The notes under the pieces: model-generated | What the model saw: only the letters and a program-made list of their open reading frames with translations | Database searches by the model: none | What the model was told of the DNA's origin: nothing | NCBI RefSeq assembly: GCF_004341825.1 | Contig: NZ_SMAG01000002.1 | Location: 518,631 to 582,630, forward strand | Length of the DNA: 64,000 nt | From: Hazenella coriacea | GTDB taxonomy: Bacteria; Bacillota; Bacilli; Thermoactinomycetales; Thermoactinomycetaceae | Reading direction: 5' to 3' | Part shown: piece by piece, positions 54,324 to 62,367 of the stretch | Numbering within the stretch: position 1 is the stretch's first letter | Layout: each line of letters starts with the position of its first letter | Made by a program: the position numbers and the translations under genes

Positions 54324-55297
54324 GCCAATTAACCTTAGTTCAAGCCGTCTGTGAGGGACTTCGTGTTGCGTTGGAGAAGGATCCGAATGTTCTTCTCTTA
54401 GGTGAAGATATTGGGAAAAATGGCGGGGTTTTTCGTGCGACGGAAGGGTTATGGGAACAGTTTGGTGATCATCGGGTGATTGATACCCCTTTAGCTGAGG
54501 CAGGAATCGTGGGAACCTCGATTGGCTTGGCGATTCGGGGATTTCGTCCTGTTGCTGAAATCCAATTTTTAAGTTTCATTTACCCAGCATTCGAGCAAAT
54601 TGTCACTCATGCGGCGAGACTGCGGACTCGAACCCAAGGAACATTTCCAGCGTCACTGGTGATTCGTGCTCCTTATGGAGGTGGGATTCGTGCTCCTGAG
54701 CTACATTGTGATTCTACCGAAAATTTATTTGTCCATATACCAGGATTAAAGGTGGTTGTTCCTTCAACACCTTCAGATGCAAAAGGGTTGTTGCTATCAG
54801 CGATCAATGATCCAGACCCTGTTCTCTTTTTGGAGCCTATGAAGCTATACCGATCCGTAAAGGAAGAAGTTCCCGACGGATGGTATGAAGTTCCACTAGG
54901 AAAAGCTCGCCAAGTTCGTGAAGGAGATGACTTAACTCTCATCGCTTGGGGAGCCATGGTACCCGAAGCGGAAGAAGCTGCTAAAAAGTTGGAACAACAG
55001 GGGATCACTTGTGATCTTTTAGATTTACGAAGTTTATACCCATTGGATGAAGAAGCAATCATCCAATCTGTGAAGAAAACAGGACGGGTTGTGATTGTTC
55101 ACGAAGCTCCGAAAACAGCTGGATTAGCAGCAGAATTGACCGCTTTGATTAATGAACGTGCTTTTCTATACTTAGAAGCCCCGATTACCCGAGTTACAGG
55201 CTACGATGCACCTGTACCCATGTATGCTTTGGAGGATCATTTCCGCCCAGATGTAGATCGAATTTCAGAAGCCATTCAACAAGTAGTCACCTTTTAG
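54320..55297 (+). CDS. 2-Oxoacid dehydrogenase E1 beta subunit (second complex)
   Basis: The product is 325 residues, sharing with PdhB the blocks [37 protein letters not shown] and RAPYGGGIRAPELHCDS. Differences from PdhB near the active-site channel (STENLFVHIPGLKVV, ALEDHFRPD) suggest a different side chain is accepted. Its GAGGTGAG ribosome-binding site lies inside E1alpha, so translation is coupled. Confidence 0.9.
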   Translation: MSQLTLVQAVCEGLRVALEKDPNVLLLGEDIGKNGGVFRATEGLWEQFGDHRVIDTPLAEAGIVGTSIGLAIRGFRPVAEIQFLSFIYPAFEQIVTHAARLRTRTQGTFPASLVIRAPYGGGIRAPELHCDSTENLFVHIPGLKVVVPSTPSDAKGLLLSAINDPDPVLFLEPMKLYRSVKEEVPDGWYEVPLGKARQVREGDDLTLIAWGAMVPEAEEAAKKLEQQGITCDLLDLRSLYPLDEEAIIQSVKKTGRVVIVHEAPKTAGLAAELTALINERAFLYLEAPITRVTGYDAPVPMYALEDHFRPDVDRISEAIQQVVTF

Positions 55298-55309
55298 GGA
55301 GGGAAAAAG

Positions 55310-56545
55310 ATGACATTAGCTTTTCAGTTACCTGACATTGGTGAAGGAGTAGCAGAAGCGGAAGTGGTTCGTTGGTTGGTACAGGAGGGTGAGTGGATTG
55401 AGCGAGATCAGCCGATTGTGGAAGTGCAGACAGATAAAGCAGTCGTAGAGCTTCCTGCGCCTGAATCGGGTCAGATTCAGAAATTAATGTGGGATCAGGG
55501 GGCAACTGTTCCTGTAGGTGAAGTGTTGTATGTAATTGCATCGACTGTTGCTGAACCTATCCAGTCAACTGGGCAAAATTCCGCTACAAAGGCTGATAAA
55601 CCTTCACAGCCAACGGTAAAGAAGGAAAAGCAGAAGCAACGTGTTTTAGCAGCGCCTTCTACTCGCCGTTTAGCTAGAGAGCTTGGAGTTGACTTAACTC
55701 AAGTGTCAGGGACAGGACCGAATGGACGAGTTGTGGATGGAGATATCCGACGTTTCCTTGCTTCGAAACAGACTAATAGTGAAGCATCAGTTACACAAGA
55801 ACCTTCGGTTGAACCTATTGGACAAAATGTATGCGCTTCCAAAGTGGTTCAAACACCATTATCTCCAATCAGAAAAGTGATTGCAGAGCGTTTAACTTTT
55901 TCCTTGACTCATAAACCACATGCCACTCATTTTGATGAATTAGATTGTGCGGGACTGGTAGAGTGGAAAAAAAGAAGAGATGTTGAAAACCAACTACAAA
56001 ACTTACCGAAGCTGACTTATATGGCTATTTTGATGAAAATGATTGCACAAACGTTGAAAATTCATCCCCATTTCAATGCCCATTTTGATGAAGATTCTCA
56101 GTTGATCCATACACATTCATCCATCTCAATCGGAATGGCGACTGATACTCCTCAAGGACTGTTAGTTCCAGTCGTTCACCAAGTGGAACAGAAAAATATG
56201 ATTCAGTTGGCACAAGAAATCAAGCAACTCACGGATCAAGCAAGAGCAGGAAAATTGATGCCTGCACAAATGAAGGGGAGCACATTTACCATTAGTAACG
56301 CTGGAGCTTTAGGTGGAAAATGGGCTACTCCCATTATTCATCCACCTGAAGTCGCAATTCTAGCTCTTCATCCAATTGAACAAAAACCAGTTGTTGTAAA
56401 TGGGGAGTTAACTGTAGGTTGGCGCATGAATGTATCTTTAAGCTTTGATCATCGGGTCATGGATGGGGCTGATGCGATTCGCTTTACACAAACTTTAGGG
56501 GCATATACATCTGATCCAGGAAAGTTAATTCAAGAATGGAAATGA
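55310..56545 (+). CDS. 2-Oxoacid dehydrogenase E2 component (second complex)
   Basis: This 411-residue protein has a lipoyl domain (1-78, K43 in QTDKAVVE), a hinge, a peripheral-subunit-binding domain (about 113-150, [20 protein letters not shown]) and an acyltransferase domain with [11 protein letters not shown] near the end. It forms the core of a second dehydrogenase complex. No E3 gene follows, so it must use PdhD (19383) or one elsewhere. The ribosome-binding site is GGGAGGG. A terminator follows at 56573-56600. Confidence 0.92.
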   Translation: MTLAFQLPDIGEGVAEAEVVRWLVQEGEWIERDQPIVEVQTDKAVVELPAPESGQIQKLMWDQGATVPVGEVLYVIASTVAEPIQSTGQNSATKADKPSQPTVKKEKQKQRVLAAPSTRRLARELGVDLTQVSGTGPNGRVVDGDIRRFLASKQTNSEASVTQEPSVEPIGQNVCASKVVQTPLSPIRKVIAERLTFSLTHKPHATHFDELDCAGLVEWKKRRDVENQLQNLPKLTYMAILMKMIAQTLKIHPHFNAHFDEDSQLIHTHSSISIGMATDTPQGLLVPVVHQVEQKNMIQLAQEIKQLTDQARAGKLMPAQMKGSTFTISNAGALGGKWATPIIHPPEVAILALHPIEQKPVVVNGELTVGWRMNVSLSFDHRVMDGADAIRFTQTLGAYTSDPGKLIQEWK

Positions 56546-56572
56546 ACGTATCATAGATATGGAGTTGGTTAA

Positions 56573-56600
56573 AACAAGGGTGCTCCCCTTGTTTTTTTAT
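56573..56600 (+). terminator. Intrinsic terminator of the second 2-oxoacid dehydrogenase cluster
   Basis: An 8-bp stem (56573-56580 with 56586-56593) followed by T7. Confidence 0.85.
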
Positions 56601-56696
56601 TTGGAAGGGCTATTTCATTTGTAAATAGAAGATAAATCATTATAATATGAATGAATAGAGATTCATAATCTAGATATATCAAGCAGTTGAAAGGCT

Positions 56697-57521
56697 ATGA
56701 TGATGAGAAAAATTAAAATCCAACAAAGTGAATTTGATGGAGTACAGGCACTACGTGGAAAATTTACTTTACTAGGAAATCCATTTACATTTTGTAGCTA
56801 TGTGGTGGATCATTGTATGATTGACACAGGCCCAGCTTGTGCCAGAAAAGAGATTTTCCAGTTCGCCACTGATTTTCATGTGGAGCAAATGGTTCTGACC
56901 CATCATCATGAAGATCATTCGGGAAATGCATTTGCTCTTTCTAGACATGGATTTGGACCCGTCTTCATGAGTCAACAAACCCAAGCGCAGATTCAACAGT
57001 TACATGTTCCTCTGTATCGACAACTAGCTTGGGGAAACAAGGGGAATATGAAAGCATCGGTAAGAGAAGAGTTGCTTACAGATCGTCTTTGTACAAAGAA
57101 TTACAATTTTGAAGTTGTCCATACTCCTGGTCATACAGCAGACCACATTTGTTTAGTTGAAGTTGAACGGGGTTGGGCTTTTACAGGGGATCTTTATCTA
57201 GGTAATAAGCTTCATTATGGAATGAAAGGTGAATCAGTCGCTCAACAGATTACTTCACTAAAAGCGGTGTTATCTTTCCCTATTCAAATTGTTTTTTGTG
57301 GTCATGCTGGTGTAGTTGTAAATGGGAGAGAAGCATTGGAAAAGAAACTAGATTTCTTAGAATGGCTGACTGAAGAGACGAAAGAGCGATGGGAACAGGG
57401 GCTAGATGAAAAAGAAATCGCAAAAGAATTATTACCACGCTATCCATTGATTCCTTTTTTGTCACAAGGAGAAATGTCTCCTGTACATCTGATTCATTCA
57501 GTTATTCATGAGTGCAAGTAA
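56697..57521 (+). CDS. MBL-fold metallohydrolase
   Basis: This 274-residue cytosolic protein has the metal motif LTHHHEDHSGN, then HTPGHTADH, TGDLYLG and a last-motif FCGHAG. Binuclear zinc or iron is expected. The C-terminus is helical. Relatives range from glyoxalase II to ribonucleases and phosphorylcholine esterases, so the substrate is open. Three consecutive ATG codons at 56697-56705 leave the exact start uncertain. Confidence 0.85.
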   Translation: MMMRKIKIQQSEFDGVQALRGKFTLLGNPFTFCSYVVDHCMIDTGPACARKEIFQFATDFHVEQMVLTHHHEDHSGNAFALSRHGFGPVFMSQQTQAQIQQLHVPLYRQLAWGNKGNMKASVREELLTDRLCTKNYNFEVVHTPGHTADHICLVEVERGWAFTGDLYLGNKLHYGMKGESVAQQITSLKAVLSFPIQIVFCGHAGVVVNGREALEKKLDFLEWLTEETKERWEQGLDEKEIAKELLPRYPLIPFLSQGEMSPVHLIHSVIHECK

Positions 57522-57525
57522 TTTT

Positions 57526-57563
57526 ACACACACTGTTCATTGGTGAGCAGCGTGTGTTTTTTA
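57526..57563 (+). terminator. Intrinsic terminator of the MBL-fold gene
   Basis: Arms 57526-57535 and 57548-57557 pair with one mismatch, then T-run. Confidence 0.65.
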
Positions 57564-57577
57564 TCATGGAGCGCCGA

Positions 57578-57616
57578 GAATCCCCCACCTCTTAGCGTAG
57601 GTGGCGGGAGTGTTCA
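57578..57616 (+). mobile_element. Possible orphan right end of an IS200/IS605-type element
   Basis: The hairpin CCCCCACCT (57582-57590) with AGGTGGCGGG (57599-57608) followed by AGTGTTCA resembles the 3' end of IS605-type elements, which is also the end of the omega-RNA scaffold of TnpB. No tnpA or tnpB gene lies upstream, so this would be a remnant. Confidence 0.4.
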
Positions 57617-57647
57617 AAGGCTTTGGAAGGAGCCTTTTTATTTTTTG
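57616..57647 (+). terminator. Terminator-like hairpin after the IS-like end
   Basis: AAAGGCT (57616-57622) pairs with AGCCTTT (57631-57637), then TTATTTTTT. Confidence 0.6.
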
Positions 57648-57901
57648 ATACTTTTTATACATTTATGTTTATTAAGTATTTTAAGCGGGTAAAAAATAGT
57701 AGCTTCGATCACAAGATTCTAGCGATGTTCACTTTTTAAGAATTATGCATTGCGAAGAAACCAGAAGCTTGCTACCCTTCGACTTCTTATTCTTCATAGA
57801 AGGGTCCTACTTAGAAGCACTTCGGGTGAAACATTAACTTTTCACTTTAGGTTTGCTGATCGTATTGAGTTAAAGAATCCATTTTTGTAGGAGGTTTTCA
57901 A

Positions 57902-58630
57902 ATGTTAAATCATCATGTGGTTATGATTACTGGTGCATCAAAAGGTTTGGGAAAGGCATTAACGATGGCTTTTGCCAAAGCAGGTGCAAAGTTAGCGATT
58001 GTGGCTAGAAAAGAACATGAATTACACCAAGTTGAGCAAGAACTGAAACGTTTGAGTGTAGAAGTATTGGCAATGACCGGTGACATGTCGAATTCACGAG
58101 ATGTGGAGCGATTTGTTGCGACTGCTGAAGATACTTTTGGGCAAATTGATGTGTTAATTAACAATGCATCCATCTTTGGACCCAGTCCATCTCCTTATCT
58201 GCTTGATTTTCCGGAAGAAGATTTTATGGAAGTGCTAAGAATCAATACAGTGAATCCTTTTTTGGTAACAAGACGTGTGATCGCTGGCATGCTAAATCGA
58301 GGTAAAGGTTCAATTATTAATGTAACTTCAGAAGCAGGACATGTGGGGTATGCCGGATGGGGAGCTTATGGTATTTCCAAGTTTGCTGTTGAAGGATTGA
58401 CCCAGACTTGGGCGGATGAAGTAGATGGAACAGGTGTCCGAGTGAATGCGGTTGATCCTGGAGAGATGGACACGGATATGCATGCGTTGGCAGTTCCAGA
58501 TTGTGATTATGAGTTGGCAAAACCTGAAGAAGTGGTTGATGTGTTCCTTTATTTGGCATCAGATCAATCCGATCATCTGAATGGACAACGCTTAGAAGCA
58601 CAGTCATTTTCCTGGAAAAAGGGGGAATGA
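57902..58630 (+). CDS. Short-chain dehydrogenase/reductase (SDR)
   Basis: This 242-residue classical SDR has the cofactor site TGASKGLG, the NNAS motif (VLINNASIFG), catalytic Ser in NVTSEAG, YGISK (Tyr/Lys), and NAVDPGEMDTDM. The Arg after the second strand (VARKE) favours NADP. It is coupled to a QueA-like gene that starts 4 nt after its stop. Substrate unknown. The ribosome-binding site is GTAGGAGG. Confidence 0.9.
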   Translation: MLNHHVVMITGASKGLGKALTMAFAKAGAKLAIVARKEHELHQVEQELKRLSVEVLAMTGDMSNSRDVERFVATAEDTFGQIDVLINNASIFGPSPSPYLLDFPEEDFMEVLRINTVNPFLVTRRVIAGMLNRGKGSIINVTSEAGHVGYAGWGAYGISKFAVEGLTQTWADEVDGTGVRVNAVDPGEMDTDMHALAVPDCDYELAKPEEVVDVFLYLASDQSDHLNGQRLEAQSFSWKKGE

Positions 58631-58633
58631 GAA

Positions 58634-59668
58634 GTGGTTACAATTCCATTTTCTCTACCTAATGAATTAAATGCAGATAGTCCTCCTGAGAGACGGGGAA
58701 TCAGACGTGATCATGTTAGGATGATGGTCTCTGATCTTCGGTCAGGTGAATCACAACATGTTCGTTTTTTTGATTTACCTCAAATGTTAAAAACTGGTGA
58801 TGTAGTGGTTTTAAATGCAAGCCGTACTGTGCCAGCTGTTTTATATGTAGATCAAATGAGAGATGGAAAGTGTATATCATTAAAGAGAGAACTTCGCTTG
58901 GCTCATCGAATTGATCATCAAACCTGGGATGTGTGGATCGTTGGAGATCAAGTTCAGCAAGGGGATGAGTTAATCTTTTCAGATAAGCTGACAGCAATCG
59001 TGACTCAGACGGATTTCTCTTTTCCGCTTGTCCAAGTTCAATTCTCGTTATCAGGTGCACAGTTATTTGAGCAGATTTACTCACTAGGTGACCCCGTTCG
59101 TTATGAATATATTAAACAACCGTGGTCGCTGGATTACTATCAAACTGTTTATGCCAGCGTTCCTGGTTCTGTCGAGATCCCTTCGGCGGGTCGAGCGTTC
59201 AGTTGGGAGCTTATATTTCGCTTAAGAGAGCAGGGGATTCAAATCGTTACACTTACTTTGCATACAGGATTAAGCTATTTTCACGATGATTTACCCTTCC
59301 TTTCTCCTGAGCAGAATAGTGAATCTTATGAGATCCCGGAATATACAGCGCTGACTATTAATCATGCCAAACAACATGGAGGGCGTGTGATTGCTGTAGG
59401 TACAACTGTAGTCAGAGCATTGGAGAGTGCAGCAAAATCAGATAAAGTTTGTCTTGCACGGAGGGGGAAAACCAACTTGAAAATTACAGAAGAAACCCCT
59501 TTACAAATCGCAGATGGCTTAATAACAGGATTTCATGAGCCTGAGGCAAGTCATCTTGATTTATTAAGTGCTTTTGTAGAACCTTCTTTGTTAAAGAAAA
59601 TGTATGAAGAGGCGATTCAACAGCGGTATTTATGGCATGAATTTGGAGATATTCATCTCATTTTGTAG
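58634..59668 (+). CDS. Divergent QueA paralogue (SAM:tRNA ribosyltransferase-isomerase-like)
   Basis: This 344-residue protein has the QueA fold signature at both ends: GDVVVLNASRTVPAVLY near residues 56-72 (QueA: GDLLVLNDTRVIPARL) and GGRVIAVGTTVVRALESAA near 250-270. The catalytic strip usually reading HVGAGTFRPV is LHTGLSYFHDDLPF here, and the N-terminal RRDHVRMMV replaces R-x-x-SRLLV. True QueA transfers ribose from SAM to preQ1-tRNA; the changes suggest another substrate. The start is GTG at 58634 after AAGGGGG; coupled to the SDR gene. No other queuosine gene is near. Confidence 0.82.
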   Translation: MVTIPFSLPNELNADSPPERRGIRRDHVRMMVSDLRSGESQHVRFFDLPQMLKTGDVVVLNASRTVPAVLYVDQMRDGKCISLKRELRLAHRIDHQTWDVWIVGDQVQQGDELIFSDKLTAIVTQTDFSFPLVQVQFSLSGAQLFEQIYSLGDPVRYEYIKQPWSLDYYQTVYASVPGSVEIPSAGRAFSWELIFRLREQGIQIVTLTLHTGLSYFHDDLPFLSPEQNSESYEIPEYTALTINHAKQHGGRVIAVGTTVVRALESAAKSDKVCLARRGKTNLKITEETPLQIADGLITGFHEPEASHLDLLSAFVEPSLLKKMYEEAIQQRYLWHEFGDIHLIL

Positions 59669-59716
59669 AACGTGAGAGATGAATTGAAGGAAATAGATTG
59701 AAGGAGCGTGTGGGGA

Positions 59717-60064
59717 TTGCTTCATCATGTGGGTCTTGAAGTAAAGAATATAGAACGAACTAGTCAGTTTTATCATCGCTGGTTTCAGTTGAATGAGGGG
59801 AAGCTTATGGAATTAAACGGAGAAAAGATCCTCTTTCTTCAAGTGGGAAATACATGGTTAGAGTTTATAGAGGTAGAAAGCCCTAATCATCAAGATTCAA
59901 TCTATCATCTCGCATTTAAAGTCACCGACATAGAACAACAGATCTCAATTATGGAGAGAGCAAAAGTCCCAATTTTAGAGCCGATCCAAAGCTTCCCAAA
60001 TGGATGGAAGAATGCATTTGTTTCTGGACCAGATGGAGAATGGATTGAATTGATCCAATCATAA
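59717..60064 (+). CDS. VOC/glyoxalase-fold protein
   Basis: The product is 115 residues: LHHVGLEVKNIERTSQFYHRWF, WLEFIEVESP, YHLAFKVTD and FVSGPDGEWIELIQ, one VOC unit pair. The start TTG at 59717 has AAGGAG 10 nt upstream; GTG at 59708 is too close to it. It lies 48 nt after the QueA-like gene and may be the third gene of that operon. Confidence 0.8.
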   Translation: MLHHVGLEVKNIERTSQFYHRWFQLNEGKLMELNGEKILFLQVGNTWLEFIEVESPNHQDSIYHLAFKVTDIEQQISIMERAKVPILEPIQSFPNGWKNAFVSGPDGEWIELIQS

Positions 60065-60083
60065 GTGAATATTTAATAGTTTT

Positions 60084-60127
60084 AAAAAGCTGAGCCCATC
60101 ATTTTCAAAAGATGAACTCAGCTTTTT
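60084..60127. terminator. Bidirectional intrinsic terminator
   Basis: An 11-bp outer stem (60084-60094 with 60117-60127) with an inner CATC/GATG pairing; A-run and T-run on the two sides. Confidence 0.8.
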
Positions 60128-60168
60128 GACTTAAAGCACTCTGTTTTTAAAGATCAAATCTCAAAAAA

Positions 60169-60747
60169 TTAGGGACGTACATAAACATAAGTAATTTGGT
60201 CGTTCCAACCATCTCCAACATAACTAATGCTTACTCCAGGTGCATATGTTTTACAGGGTTCCCCACCATTTTTATGAAAACATACAGTCGTTCCTCGACC
60301 GTTACTAGCTGTTTTTAGTGAAGAAATCGAATCGTTCCAGCCACCAGTGAGATTATAAGCACGACCCACAGGTACATCTAAGAACCATCCTCGATAATTT
60401 GAATGATGGTACAAAGCTGTGTAAGTGGCAGCTTCGATTTGATTGGATGACCATTTGATATCAAAACTCTTTAATGCTTTTTCATACTCTAACTTGGTTT
60501 TATAGCAATAGAGAGTTCCGTCTTGATCCATAATAGAATAAACCATTTTTTTCTTTATTTCATTGTATTGTGCTTGGTTTTTTTGAGGTGAGTATTCGAT
60601 CCCTTGATTGACAATTGGATACGAGGCGGTTTCATAAATCATTTTTCCTTCAATTGGTGAATCGCTTAATGCTTGTGTTGATGTTGCTGGAATCAAAGAG
60701 AACACCATAATCAAAGATAGAAACAGGAGTAAAGGAATTCTTTTCAA
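60169..60747 (-). CDS. Secreted beta/gamma-crystallin-like (peptidase inhibitor I36-like) protein
   Basis: The product is 192 residues. The start TTG at 60747 has AGAGGAG 8 nt upstream; the frame is open to 60813. A signal peptide (LKRIPLLLFLSLIMVFSLIP) probably ends near TQA. The C-terminal 85 residues hold two Greek-key-like motifs with calcium-site sequences WNDSISS and WNDQITY, as in beta/gamma crystallins and the Streptomyces I36 inhibitors (SMPI type). Two cysteines of the inter-motif loop (VCFHKNGGEPC) may bond. The N-terminal half (about 30-100) is unfamiliar. Probably a secreted calcium-bound structural or inhibitor protein. Confidence 0.8.
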   Translation of the reverse strand: MKRIPLLLFLSLIMVFSLIPATSTQALSDSPIEGKMIYETASYPIVNQGIEYSPQKNQAQYNEIKKKMVYSIMDQDGTLYCYKTKLEYEKALKSFDIKWSSNQIEAATYTALYHHSNYRGWFLDVPVGRAYNLTGGWNDSISSLKTASNGRGTTVCFHKNGGEPCKTYAPGVSISYVGDGWNDQITYVYVRP

Positions 60748-61005
60748 ATTTACCACTCCTCTGAATTTGTGATACAGGGATATATTACCAATATTAGTTG
60801 TTGATGTAAACAATGAAATTAAATAGTTGGAAATATTGATCTATGAAGATGATTTAAAAAGGGTCTCGTTTTAAATGTTTGGGTGATAAGTTGGTTTTAT
60901 TGTTATAAAAAAATATTTATTTTTGTTACATAAAAATTTCCTCTTATCGCAAACTAGAAAAGAAATTATTAGGTGGAGATTGTGGATAACGAGGAGGGAA
61001 TTTCC

Positions 61006-62367
61006 TTGGATTCAGTTACGGTAACAAGGGCTTTTTTTGGTACATCGATGGCCTTTCATATTATCTTTGCGACATTAACTGTGGGTCTTTCTGCGATGGT
61101 ATTTTTAAGTGAAGTTATAGCTAAATGGAGAAAGGATACTGATTATACACTCATGGCAAAACGTTGGACTAAAGCAGTTGCTATTTTGCTAGGTTTAGGG
61201 ATTCCAAGTGGAACGATTGTGGCAGTTCAACTTTCTTTGCTGTGGCCTGGTTTTATGAAAATAGTTGGGCAAGTGATTTCGGTTCCGTTTCAAGTAGAGA
61301 TTTTTGCATTTTTCTTAGAAGCTCTAGCACTGTCTATTTATGTGTTTGCCGCAGATCGACTCCATTCTTGGGTGCGTGTGATTGCTTCAGGATTGGTTGC
61401 ATTTGGAGCTTCAGCTTCGGCAGTATTGATCACTTCAGCAAATACGTGGATGAATACACCGGCTGGTTTTGATATGAAGCCGGATGGAACTATATTTAAT
61501 GTAGATCCATGGAAAGCCTTTTTTAACCCAACCTTTTTTAATTCAGCATACCATGTCGTGGTGAGTTCTTTGATGACTGGTGCTTTTGCTATCGTAACAG
61601 TTGCTACTTATCGGTTTATGAAAACTAGGGGACAGCCAAGAGAAAATCAAGTTCATAAAAAAGCGGTGGTGTTTTCGCTAAGTGTTGCATTGATCATGTC
61701 CTTGTTGACGGCTTTGTCTGGACATGGATCGGCACAAAATTTACATAGATACAATCCTGAGAAACTGGCGGCGGCTGAAGGGTTATTTGAAACACAGAGA
61801 TATGCCCCTTTAGCCATTGGTGGTTTCACCGATCCGGATACACATGAAGTGAAGTATGGGATTGAAATTCCTTATATGCTCAGCTGGTTGGCTGCCAATC
61901 GATTCGACACAGAAGTGAAGGGCTTGAACGATTTTCCGGCGGAAACCTGGCCACCGTTTTATGTTCATACGTTGTTCAATGTGATGGTGGGGATCGGAAC
62001 TTTGTTACTTATACTCGCTTTAGTCGCTCTACTTTATTGGTGGAAAAGACGAAGACAGGAAGGAAAGCTATTTCCTAAATGGCTGTTGTGGAGCCTTGTC
62101 TCTTCAGGTCCTCTTTCAATGTTAGGTATTGAATTTGGTTGGATTTTTAGCTGTAGTGGTCGCCAACCTTGGACAATCTATGGATATCAATTGACGAAAG
62201 ATGCAGCGACGCAATCTGGAAATGTAGGGATGCTATTCTTGTTATTTGTCCTCGTCTATATATTGCTAATGTGGATTTTTATTACTGTGTTACGTTCCTA
62301 TTTTAAACATCATCCCCTTAGCAAAGCCTTGGAGGATTCTGTGAATAAAGGGGAGGTCCTTGTATGA
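61006..62367 (+). CDS. cydA: Cytochrome bd-type quinol oxidase subunit I (YthA type)
   Basis: This 453-residue, nine-helix protein has heme ligands H18 (AFHIIF) and H183 (SAYHVVV), with acidic residues in QVEIFAFFLEA (E98, E105) on the proton path. The quinol-binding Q-loop is of the short type. As in B. subtilis YthA this is the alternative bd oxidase. The start TTG at 61006 follows GAGGAGGG; upstream GTG codons (60973, 60982) have no ribosome-binding site. The stop overlaps the cydB start (ATGA). Confidence 0.93.
   Translation: MDSVTVTRAFFGTSMAFHIIFATLTVGLSAMVFLSEVIAKWRKDTDYTLMAKRWTKAVAILLGLGIPSGTIVAVQLSLLWPGFMKIVGQVISVPFQVEIFAFFLEALALSIYVFAADRLHSWVRVIASGLVAFGASASAVLITSANTWMNTPAGFDMKPDGTIFNVDPWKAFFNPTFFNSAYHVVVSSLMTGAFAIVTVATYRFMKTRGQPRENQVHKKAVVFSLSVALIMSLLTALSGHGSAQNLHRYNPEKLAAAEGLFETQRYAPLAIGGFTDPDTHEVKYGIEIPYMLSWLAANRFDTEVKGLNDFPAETWPPFYVHTLFNVMVGIGTLLLILALVALLYWWKRRRQEGKLFPKWLLWSLVSSGPLSMLGIEFGWIFSCSGRQPWTIYGYQLTKDAATQSGNVGMLFLLFVLVYILLMWIFITVLRSYFKHHPLSKALEDSVNKGEVLV

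Larger units (their letters stand above)
57522..57901. other. 380-bp intergenic region with hairpins and an IS200/IS605-like end
   Basis: In order: terminator of the MBL gene (57526-57563), a sequence resembling the right end of IS200/IS605 elements (57578-57616), a further terminator-like hairpin (57616-57647), and an imperfect palindromic block at about 57775-57830 that weakly resembles the diverged repeats. No gene. Confidence 0.5.

Noticed and set aside
57578..57616. Complete IS605 element with TnpB
   Set aside because: The upstream frame is an intact MBL-fold gene; no tnpA or tnpB motif occurs on either strand.
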